A stretch of 13,247 bases of DNA, from contig USPQ01000076.1 in the NCBI GenBank assembly GCA_900556625.1, forward strand, positions 1-13,247, read 5' to 3'. Under the pieces are notes generated by a model, which ran no database searches, was not told the DNA's origin, and saw only the letters and a program-made list of their open reading frames with translations. The stretch comes from an uncultured Bacteroides sp. (GTDB taxonomy: Bacteria > Bacteroidota > Bacteroidia > Bacteroidales > Bacteroidaceae). This document shows, in pieces, positions 7,521 to 13,247 of the stretch (position 1 is the stretch's first letter; every line of letters starts with the position of its first letter). The translations under genes and the position numbers were made by a program.

Positions 7521-8608
7521 AACCACTTACGATTTATTTCTACCATACCCGCCTCACGCGGGAAAGTTACGAGGAATGGAAAGAGTATAAATTCCCCGGA
7601 CATATCTTGTACGGACTTCCATTGCTGGAAAAACACGGGATACGTTCCGTCATGCACAAGTGCCGGTATTTCTCAAGCCGCCTGAGGCTCATGCTCTACG
7701 CAACGAAAGAAATTCTGTTCTGCAAGGAGAAATATCAGGTGCTCTACGCCACCTCTTTCCGTGGTATCGAACCGGTGATTTTCCTCCGTGCACTGGGGCT
7801 ATACCGCAAGCCGATCGTTATCTGGCACCACACGGCAGTAGTCAACAGTTCCGGTTTCGCACGCGAACAAATATCCCGCCTTTTCTATAAAGGCATAGAC
7901 AAGATGTTCCTGTTCAGCCGGAAGCTCATTCAGGATTCGTTGAAAACCCGGAAAGTGCCTGCCCATAAACTAAAACTGGTACACTGGGGACCGGACCTCC
8001 CTTTCTATGACCACCTGTTGGCGGAAATGCCCGACCGCAAACCGGAAGGCTTTATCTCTACCGGCAAAGAAAACCGGGATGTAAGCACTCTCTTCCAGGC
8101 ATTTGCCGCCACTAAAGAGAAACTCGACTTATATATCGCCGTCTCATGCGGTAACATCAATTATAAAAACATCATTGACGGTTTCACCCTGCCCGACTCT
8201 ATCCATGTACATTACACCGACGGAGTAATCCCCTACGAGCTTGCCAAACTGGTGGCGCGGAAAAGCTGTATTGTCATCTGTTGTCTGGATTTTCCCTATA
8301 CCGTAGGGCTCACCACACTCGTAGAAGCATTTGCTCTCGGCATTCCCGTCATTTGTTCGCGTAACCCCAATTTCGAAATTGACATCGACAAGGAAGGAAT
8401 CGGCATTACCGTAGAATACGGCGATGTGCAGGGTTGGACAGACGCTATCCGCTACATCGCCGACCACCCCGAAGAGGCACGACGCATGGGCAACAACGCC
8501 CGCAAACTGGCGGAAGAACGTTTCAATCTCGAAATCTTTTCACGTGAAATAGCAGAAAGCTTGCAGGAAATATCAAACTTTTCCTCTAAAAACCGTACAT
8601 TTGCATAA
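7493..8608 (+). CDS. GT4-type glycosyltransferase
   Basis: A 371-residue GT-B enzyme. The C-terminal donor-binding half contains VGLTTLVEAFALGIPVI, with the family-4 glutamate at Glu278; the usual upstream acidic partner of the EX7E pair is not obvious (a DFPYT segment lies there), so the motif is degenerate. The N-terminal half has a short beta-strand start (LTIYFYHT) and an IVIWHHTAV segment in the acceptor domain. The C-terminal GNNARKLAEERF stretch is the usual end of GT4 proteins. It lies in the glycan cluster, overlapping the upstream gene by 28 nt, the longest overlap in the window. The TAA stop is embedded in an inverted repeat and next to the -7 box before the following GT gene. Sugar specificity is unknown. 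Confidence 0.85.
   Translation: MAEEKQTSLKPLTIYFYHTRLTRESYEEWKEYKFPGHILYGLPLLEKHGIRSVMHKCRYFSSRLRLMLYATKEILFCKEKYQVLYATSFRGIEPVIFLRALGLYRKPIVIWHHTAVVNSSGFAREQISRLFYKGIDKMFLFSRKLIQDSLKTRKVPAHKLKLVHWGPDLPFYDHLLAEMPDRKPEGFISTGKENRDVSTLFQAFAATKEKLDLYIAVSCGNINYKNIIDGFTLPDSIHVHYTDGVIPYELAKLVARKSCIVICCLDFPYTVGLTTLVEAFALGIPVICSRNPNFEIDIDKEGIGITVEYGDVQGWTDAIRYIADHPEEARRMGNNARKLAEERFNLEIFSREIAESLQEISNFSSKNRTFA
8596..8603 (+). promoter_or_regulatory. Internal promoter -7 box at the junction of the two GT4 genes
   Basis: TACATTTG at the 3' end of the upstream GT4 gene matches TAnnTTTG. The predicted start of transcription (about 8608-8612) is so close to the ATG at 8615 that the transcript would be nearly leaderless, or would favour the second ATG at 8621. 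No -33 TTG at normal spacing was found. Confidence 0.4.
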
Positions 8609-8619
8609 ACTTTTATGCA
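8602..8619. repeat. Perfect 8-bp inverted repeat over stop, start and -7 box
   Basis: TGCATAAA (8602-8609), CT, TTTATGCA (8612-8619). It includes the end of the -7 box, the TAA stop of the upstream gene (8606-8608) and the ATG at 8615. The 2-nt spacer is too short for a full RNA hairpin, so a dimeric DNA-binding protein site is the more natural reading if it is functional. Confidence 0.5.
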
Positions 8620-9886
8620 CATGAGAGTCCTGATTATAAATACGTCTGAACGAATCGGAGGAGCCGCCATTGCAGCCGGCCGGTTAATGGAATCACTCAA
8701 GAATAATGGTATTAAAGCCAAAATGCTGGTGCGCGACAAGCAAACGGACCAGATCAGCGTTGTGGGTTTGAAGCGCAGCTGGCTGCAAGTATGGAAGTTC
8801 ATGTGGGAACGCATCGTTATCTGGAGCGCCAACCGTTTCCAACGGTATCATCTGTTCGATGTAGACATTGCCAACACGGGAACGGACATTACCTCTCTTC
8901 CGGAATTTCGGCAGGCAGACGTCATTCACCTGCACTGGATCAATCAGGGAATGCTTTCATTGAAAAACATCCGGAAGATACTTACTTCCGGCAAACCGGT
9001 CGTCTGGACAATGCATGATATGTGGCCCTGCACCGGTATCTGCCATTATGCACGCGAATGTACGAACTATCAACAGGAGTGCCACAACTGCCCGTACATC
9101 TACAAAGGCGGTAGCAAGAAAGATTTATCTTACCGCACTTTCCGTAAGAAACAGAAATTGTATAGCAACGCCCCCGTTCATTTCGTCACTTGCAGCCGTT
9201 GGTTGAAGGAACAGGCCCAGGTCAGCAGGCTGTTCGAAGGGAAAAGCGTTATCAACATCCCGAACGCGATCAATACCAACCTGTTCAAGCCACAGAACAA
9301 GGAAGAGGCACGGGCCAAATGTATGTTGCCGCAAAACAAGAAGCTGATTCTGTTCGGCTCGGTAAAGATCACCGATAAGCGGAAAGGGGCCGAATATTTA
9401 ATCGAAGCCTGCAAACTGCTGGCTGAGAAACATCCGGAATGGAAAGAGTCGCTGGGAGTCGTCGTATTCGGCAACCAGTCCCAACAGTTGCAGGAACAGA
9501 TTCCTTTCCATGTCTACCCGTTGCCTTACATCAAGAATGAGCACGAAGTGGTCAATATATATAATGCCGTAGACTTGTTTGTCATTCCTTCGCTGGAAGA
9601 AAATCTTCCCAACATGATTATGGAAGCAATGGCGTGCGGCGTTCCTTGCGTAGGATTCAATGTCGGCGGCATCCCCGAAATGATTGACCACCTGCACAAC
9701 GGATATGTGGCCCGATACAAATCTTCGGAGGACTTTGCCAACGGTATACACTGGATACTGACGGACCCGGAATATGACGAGCTTTCCGCACAAGCCTGCC
9801 GCAAGGTATTAGGCAACTATTCCGAAAGCATTATTGCCAAGAAATATACGGATCTCTACAATAAAGTAACGGGGAAATATGCATAG
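8615..9886 (+). CDS. GT4 glycosyltransferase with cysteine-rich insert (WcaC-like)
   Basis: A 423-residue GT-B enzyme. The start MRVLIINTSERIGGAAIAAG carries the glycine-rich N-terminal loop of GT4 enzymes. The C-terminal half has SLEENLPNMIMEAMACGVP with the donor-binding EX7E pair Glu329 and Glu337, followed by a GGIPEMI loop. Between the two there is a conserved-looking HDMWPCTGICHY segment with five cysteines (139, 143, 149, 156, 159) and His144, a pattern I know from a GT4 subgroup of capsule, LPS and colanic-acid-type enzymes. The donor is unknown. ATG at 8615 and ATG at 8621 are both possible starts; 8621 gives the more typical N-terminus and clears the inverted repeat. The 3' end overlaps the last GT gene by 8 nt. 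Confidence 0.88.
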   Translation: MHMRVLIINTSERIGGAAIAAGRLMESLKNNGIKAKMLVRDKQTDQISVVGLKRSWLQVWKFMWERIVIWSANRFQRYHLFDVDIANTGTDITSLPEFRQADVIHLHWINQGMLSLKNIRKILTSGKPVVWTMHDMWPCTGICHYARECTNYQQECHNCPYIYKGGSKKDLSYRTFRKKQKLYSNAPVHFVTCSRWLKEQAQVSRLFEGKSVINIPNAINTNLFKPQNKEEARAKCMLPQNKKLILFGSVKITDKRKGAEYLIEACKLLAEKHPEWKESLGVVVFGNQSQQLQEQIPFHVYPLPYIKNEHEVVNIYNAVDLFVIPSLEENLPNMIMEAMACGVPCVGFNVGGIPEMIDHLHNGYVARYKSSEDFANGIHWILTDPEYDELSAQACRKVLGNYSESIIAKKYTDLYNKVTGKYA

Positions 9887-10634
9887 CGTTCATCCTACTC
9901 CCAAGTTTTCGGTCATCACGGTGACCTATAATGCGGAAAAGGTACTCGAAGATACCATTCAAAGTGTGATTGCGCAGACCTATCATCACGTAGAATATAT
10001 CATCGTGGACGGAGCCTCCAAAGATGGCACTTTATCTATCATCGACAGATACCGTCCACGGATACATACTGTTGTCAGCGAACCGGACAAGGGACTGTAT
10101 GACGCCATGAACAAAGGAATTGCCCTCGCCAGCGGCGACTATCTCTGCTTTCTGAACGCAGGCGACTGCTTTCACGAAGACGACACGCTGCAACAAATGG
10201 TGCACACTATCAATGGTAACGAACTTCCCGACGTACTTTACGGAGAAACGGCTATCGTAGACGAGAAGAGGCATTTCCAACGTATGCGCCGTCTATCTGC
10301 CCCGGAAGTATTAACCTGGAAAAGCTTCAAACAGGGAATGCTGGTCTGCCACCAGGCATTCTTCGCCCGCCATACGCTGGTGGAGCCATACGACTTGAAG
10401 TTCCGTTATTCCGCCGACTTCGACTGGTGCGTCCGCATCATGAAGAAAGCCCGCACATTGCACAATACGCACCTGACAATCATCGACTATCTTGACGAAG
10501 GTATGACCACCCAAAACCGGAAGGCTTCTCTCAAAGAAAGATTCCGCATCATGGCAAAACATTACGGGCTGATAAGTACAGTGGCACATCATGCATGGTT
10601 TGTCCTCCGGCTATTCTTCAAACCGGGACAATAA
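9879..10634 (+). CDS. GT2 glycosyltransferase, last gene of the glycan cluster (WcaE-like)
   Basis: A 251-residue GT-A enzyme. FSVITVTYNAEKVLEDTI near the N-terminus is the nucleotide-binding strand and helix. VEYIIVDGASKDGT has the conserved Asp, and SEPDKGLYDAMNKGI and FLNAGD (91-96) stand in for the DXD region. This last form (LNAGD rather than DDD) is typical of the WcaE-like and other short-chain GT2 enzymes that work on cell-surface oligosaccharides. HQAFFAR and the YSADFDW segment form the acceptor side. The start overlaps the preceding stop (8 nt). It ends 9 nt from the convergent SGNH gene, so it closes the cluster. Donor sugar unknown. Confidence 0.9.
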   Translation: MHSVHPTPKFSVITVTYNAEKVLEDTIQSVIAQTYHHVEYIIVDGASKDGTLSIIDRYRPRIHTVVSEPDKGLYDAMNKGIALASGDYLCFLNAGDCFHEDDTLQQMVHTINGNELPDVLYGETAIVDEKRHFQRMRRLSAPEVLTWKSFKQGMLVCHQAFFARHTLVEPYDLKFRYSADFDWCVRIMKKARTLHNTHLTIIDYLDEGMTTQNRKASLKERFRIMAKHYGLISTVAHHAWFVLRLFFKPGQ

Positions 10635-10636
10635 GC

Positions 10637-10658
10637 GCGTTGCCTAAATCGGTAACGC
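10637..10658. terminator. Possible shared hairpin between convergent genes
   Basis: GCGTTGCC (10637-10644), a 6-nt loop, and GGTAACGC (10651-10658) can pair over 8 bp with one G-U wobble in the plus-strand RNA; in minus-strand RNA the same position is an A-C mismatch. There is no clear U tract on either side, so intrinsic termination is uncertain. The minus-strand stop codon lies at the hairpin edge. Confidence 0.35.
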
Positions 10659-11498
10659 AAGTAATTGGTACATTAATGTACGTGCCATACGCTCCTGCCC
10701 TTTCGTGTTAGGGTGCAGACGATCGAAACCCGAATCATAAAAATAGATAAGTTGTTCCTCAATCATCGGATTCATCCCTGTCACCGAGTTAAAGTCTATC
10801 ACAGGAAGCCCCCAGAGATTACCGGCTTCTTTGACTGCCTGTACATAAGCGTCCACATATTCACCGCAACTATTCTGGTAATTCTCATCCGGCTGCACGT
10901 TCGTTTCTCCGAAATTGGCAAACGCACGATGCAACGGAGTCAGCAGAATGATTTGTTTATCAGGAAACAGCTGTTTCATCCGCGTTATCCCTATATTGAT
11001 ACGTCCTTTATAGGTATTACTGTCCATTACAGGGGTTCGTTTCTTGCGGGTCTCCATTTTCTTCATTTCGCCACGGGCCGCCAACACTTGTTCTTCCGTT
11101 TCCGTAAACCATTCGCCAATAGGTATACCGGCATTAAAATCATTCGTACCCATCAGGACAATGATTGCATCCACTTCCTCTCCATGTTCTTTCATCAATT
11201 GCTCCGCCTGCCGGGGCACATCGTTCCATTGTCGCCCGCTTATTCCATATACATAAGGAGTAATCCCCAACCATTCTTGTAGAAAGTCCCAGTACTTTTT
11301 AATCTTATTACCATAGCAGTTAGGATCTGTAATAGAATCTCCTATATATCCTACCTTCTTCCCTTGCCACGGATGTTGAACCCACCCGCTATGACTGTTC
11401 TCACCGGAGTTTACGACTTTAGAAGCTTGACTCTGTCCATGCAGAAAACAAGTACAGAATAATAGAGCTGCACACGTTAGTAATAACTTGCTTTTCAT
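10644..11498 (-). CDS. Exported SGNH/GDSL-type hydrolase
   Basis: A 284-residue serine hydrolase of the SGNH fold, expected to act outside the cytoplasm on ester bonds such as acetyl groups on sugars; its substrate is unknown. Residues 1 to about 22-25 form a signal peptide (KSK, then a hydrophobic Leu/Cys/Ala core). No convincing lipobox is present, although Cys9, 15 and 17 lie within it. The four blocks are visible: YIGDSITD with nucleophile Ser55 (block I), a Gly in YGISGRQ (block II), GTND with Asn119 (block III), and DRLHPN with Asp259 and His262 (block V). It has its own -7 box upstream and is convergent with the glycan cluster. Whether it edits the cluster's glycan is speculation. Confidence 0.88.
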   Translation of the reverse strand: MKSKLLLTCAALLFCTCFLHGQSQASKVVNSGENSHSGWVQHPWQGKKVGYIGDSITDPNCYGNKIKKYWDFLQEWLGITPYVYGISGRQWNDVPRQAEQLMKEHGEEVDAIIVLMGTNDFNAGIPIGEWFTETEEQVLAARGEMKKMETRKKRTPVMDSNTYKGRINIGITRMKQLFPDKQIILLTPLHRAFANFGETNVQPDENYQNSCGEYVDAYVQAVKEAGNLWGLPVIDFNSVTGMNPMIEEQLIYFYDSGFDRLHPNTKGQERMARTLMYQLLALPI

Positions 11499-11540
11499 TG
11501 GTATTCTATATTAAATGAGACATTTTTATTCAATAGACAG

Positions 11541-11548
11541 CAAATGTA
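11541..11548 (-). promoter_or_regulatory. Promoter -7 box for the SGNH hydrolase
   Basis: On the minus strand this reads TACATTTG, an exact TAnnTTTG match. A TTTG (minus strand, 11573-11576) lies 24 bp upstream, a little farther than the usual 19-21 bp. The leader would be about 35 nt. Confidence 0.6.
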
Positions 11549-11596
11549 ACTCAAAAAAATTAAGTATGGACACAAACGTTATATTTATCTCTTATC

Positions 11597-12679
11597 TCAT
11601 TTAGCAGACCTTTTATCATCAGCCTTATAATATTCATCTAAAATCATTTTAAGATGTTGCCAACCGGCATTCACAACAGATATAATCTTGCCCGATTTAT
11701 CTAGTAGAACCCCAAAAGGAATACCCGTTATAGAATATAACTCCCGTATACGTTTATCATCTTCTTTACCGGCAATACATAATTCAGGCCATAAATTCTC
11801 TTTCTTTGCCAATACAGACAACCAAGAAGCCGTGTTTACATCTAATGAAATCCCCAGAATGCCAAACCCTCTATCTTTATATTCCTGATATAACCGGACA
11901 AGATGTGGTTCTTGAGCACGACAAGGGCCACACCAGCTTGCCCAAAAATCCAAAAATAATAATTCATTCTTACCCACATAATCTGATATCCTCTTTTCGT
12001 TACCCAGCGAATCAATCAAAGTAAAATCCATAAATTGTTTTCCTTTTAACTGCAAGTATCTATTTCTCTTTTCCCAATATTCATATTGAGTCTTCACATC
12101 CGCTCTGGATTTATCCCTATCAGATAGTTTTTCATAAAGTTCGGCAAAGTATGGATCATCGGAATAACTAACATCATTTAAAAAGACCTCCCTACCAAGA
12201 GCATTATGGAGATATTTATTTTTAAACTTAAACCGATAAGAAAAGAATTGTTTATAAGCATCTTGCTTCAAATCAACATCTTTCAGCATACAAAATTGTT
12301 TCCAAAGAATACCACAAGAATCTTGAAAGACTCTATATTCGTCCACCAATGGGGAATGTACGATCGATTTCTGTTTTAATTCGACCAATATATCTCCTTT
12401 CTCAAGAAAAACTTCAGCAAACAAAACCGTATCCGGATAATTTCCCAAAGAGATTATAGACTTCTCATACAAATATTCCGGGCCTGTAAAATCGAAATGC
12501 CCATTTTGCACATAAGTGGAATCAGCAGAACGGATAATATCACCAGTAAATGTAAAAAGCGTCACCAACGAATCATTATATCTGGTATCAACTCTCCCGT
12601 TAATCCTAAAATGATTATTTTGTGCACAAAGTTGAAACGCATACAACAAAGTAATCAATAATATATATCTATTAATCAT
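11597..12679 (-). CDS. Secreted TlpA/ResA-like thioredoxin with N-terminal DUF4369-like domain
   Basis: A 360-residue exported thiol-disulfide oxidoreductase. Residues 1-19 are a signal peptide ending LCA before QN; no proper lipobox. Residues about 24-120 resemble the DUF4369 beta-sandwich found before Bacteroides thioredoxin domains, and 125-215 are a charged helical linker. Residues about 216-350 are an AhpC/TlpA-type thioredoxin domain with the redox pair WCGPC (Cys250, Cys253) and cis-proline Pro321 in GIPFG. Such proteins reduce or shuttle disulfides, or help mature cytochromes, in the periplasm; the partner is unknown. It overlaps the preceding small gene as ATGA (12676-12679), so the two are probably co-translated. 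Its composition is clearly more AT-rich than the glycan cluster. D-S/T-hydrophobic tripeptides occur at residues 36, 53, 83 and 223. Confidence 0.88.
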   Translation of the reverse strand: MINRYILLITLLYAFQLCAQNNHFRINGRVDTRYNDSLVTLFTFTGDIIRSADSTYVQNGHFDFTGPEYLYEKSIISLGNYPDTVLFAEVFLEKGDILVELKQKSIVHSPLVDEYRVFQDSCGILWKQFCMLKDVDLKQDAYKQFFSYRFKFKNKYLHNALGREVFLNDVSYSDDPYFAELYEKLSDRDKSRADVKTQYEYWEKRNRYLQLKGKQFMDFTLIDSLGNEKRISDYVGKNELLFLDFWASWCGPCRAQEPHLVRLYQEYKDRGFGILGISLDVNTASWLSVLAKKENLWPELCIAGKEDDKRIRELYSITGIPFGVLLDKSGKIISVVNAGWQHLKMILDEYYKADDKRSAK

Positions 12680-12984
12680 TTTATCTCTCCTTCCCTTCGA
12701 TAAATCAAAATTCCCTTTCTATATTTCTCGCCAAACAATTTAATCGCTTCATAATGAGACAACGCACCTCGCACCATAGTATATCCACCTCTCCGCGTAC
12801 CAGTTTCAGGATCAAATACAACAGAATAATCGACAAGCGTATCATTCACCAAGATTGTCATATCTCGCACATCATAAGAAAAAGAAAGTGAATCTATTTC
12901 TGATTCCATTTTCTTTATTGGTTTCTGAGAAAATACCATCCCACTAAGGAGCAAGCATAATAGAATAACAAAAATCGTTCTCAT
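12676..12984 (-). CDS. Small secreted protein, TonB-plug-like C-terminal motif, unknown function
   Basis: A 102-residue protein with a clear signal peptide (residues 1-19: basic MR, a hydrophobic Ile/Val/Leu stretch, cleavage VFS before Gln20). The mature part is about 83 residues. Its end, AIKLFGEKYRKGILIYR, resembles the conserved stretch of TonB-receptor plug-like domains (A-I-x-x-Y/F-G-E-K-x-x-x-G-I/V-I/L-I), and ILVNDTLVDYSVVFDP would match the plug 'VxVDG' strand. It is far too short to be a receptor, so it may be a plug-like adaptor domain, or the likeness may be accidental. The 3' end overlaps the TlpA-like gene by 4 bp. Not recognised with confidence. Confidence 0.65.
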   Translation of the reverse strand: MRTIFVILLCLLLSGMVFSQKPIKKMESEIDSLSFSYDVRDMTILVNDTLVDYSVVFDPETGTRRGGYTMVRGALSHYEAIKLFGEKYRKGILIYRREGEIK

Positions 12985-13000
12985 AATTTACAAAGTGTGT

Positions 13001-13008
13001 CAAAAGTA
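13001..13008 (-). promoter_or_regulatory. Possible -7 box for the secreted two-gene unit
   Basis: On the minus strand this reads TACTTTTG, matching TAnnTTTG, 16 bp before the ATG at 12984. The resulting leader would be only about 10 nt and no -33 element is apparent at the expected distance. The three minus-strand genes could equally be read from a promoter beyond the window. Confidence 0.35.
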
Positions 13009-13059
13009 TTATATTTACAAACTCTATCATTAATTAGCGCCACAAATAGATGTATATTT

Positions 13060-13247
13060 TCATTCATCCGGCATTTTAAAAGTGTAAGGAAAATCTTCTT
13101 TCATTGGATATGTTTTCTCTGATTGAAAGAAGGCGCGATTTAATTTAAACCCATAGGTCTTTCCTTTCTCCAGCTTACTTCTATCTAATATAATACAAAA
13201 AGTATATTTATCTTTCCAAAACGGCTGATAGTCTGTATAAGGTGGCG
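13060..13247 (-). CDS. C-terminal part of an unidentified minus-strand gene
   Basis: On the minus strand, one frame is open from the window edge for 61 codons to TGA at 13060-13062, while the other two close within 21 codons. The fragment is rich in Lys, Tyr and Phe and contains ILDRSKLEKGKTYGFKLNR and ends FKMPDE. The pattern of a beta strand followed by 'L-x-x-G-K-T-Y' resembles the last strands of bacterial Ig-like domains in Bacteroides surface proteins, but this is a weak impression. It lies 75 bp upstream of the small secreted-protein gene in the same orientation, so it probably belongs to the same transcript. The N-terminal part is outside the window. Confidence 0.6.
   Translation of the reverse strand, partial: PPYTDYQPFWKDKYTFCIILDRSKLEKGKTYGFKLNRAFFQSEKTYPMKEDFPYTFKMPDE

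Noticed and set aside
6822..7526. A 234-codon antisense open frame opposite the HlpA-like transferase
   Set aside because: No motif or signal of its own; shadow of the plus-strand gene.
2223..10634. Capsular polysaccharide (CPS) locus
   Set aside because: No UpxY/UpxZ-type regulators, invertible promoter repeats, Wzy polymerase or initiating glycosyltransferase are present.
1..13247. CRISPR, tRNA/rRNA, IS element or prophage
   Set aside because: No regularly spaced repeats, cloverleaf-like sequences, transposase or integrase motifs, or long terminal inverted repeats were seen.

Overview
The window looks like chromosomal DNA of a Bacteroides-type gut bacterium (Bacteroidota). Evidence: repeated TAnnTTTG promoter -7 boxes, no purine-rich Shine-Dalgarno sequences before starts, a secreted DUF4369/TlpA-like thioredoxin, an SGNH hydrolase with a signal peptide, and a Wzx/glycosyltransferase cluster of the kind found in these genomes. 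The species cannot be fixed from the sequence alone.

Layout. 1-178: a probable 27-codon tail of an upstream gene, then three copies of a 9-bp tandem repeat, then a promoter with an inverted repeat. 179-2218: metG (methionyl-tRNA synthetase). 2223-10634: eight plus-strand glycan genes, namely a Wzx-type flippase, a GT2 rhamnosyltransferase-like enzyme, a GT23/FUT8-like (possible fucosyl-) transferase, a LicD-family phosphotransferase, an HlpA-like GT2/GT13-like transferase, two GT4 enzymes and a terminal GT2. Neighbouring genes overlap or lie within 6 bp, apart from one 55-bp gap. 10644-11498: a convergent, exported SGNH hydrolase. 11597-13247: an AT-rich minus-strand block with a secreted TlpA-like thioredoxin, a small secreted protein that overlaps it by 4 bp, and the C-terminal end of a third, unidentified gene.

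How the genes work together (inference). The cluster has one flippase and seven transferases. It has no Wzy polymerase, no chain-length regulator, no initiating phosphoglycosyltransferase, no nucleotide-sugar synthesis genes and no UpxY/UpxZ regulators. That suits building a short undecaprenyl-linked oligosaccharide that is flipped whole and transferred without polymerisation. The best-fitting known system is the Bacteroides general protein O-glycosylation locus (lfg type: wzx plus glycosyltransferases, fucose-containing glycan); an LPS/LOS outer-core locus is the alternative. The exported proteins encoded at the right edge carry several D-S/T-hydrophobic tripeptides matching the published sequon of that system.

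Other points of interest are perfect inverted repeats overlapping two of the -7 boxes, internal -7 boxes at the only gaps in the glycan operon, metG directly leading the glycan genes, and a clear composition shift at about 11.5 kb. No tRNA, rRNA, CRISPR array, IS element or integrase was seen.
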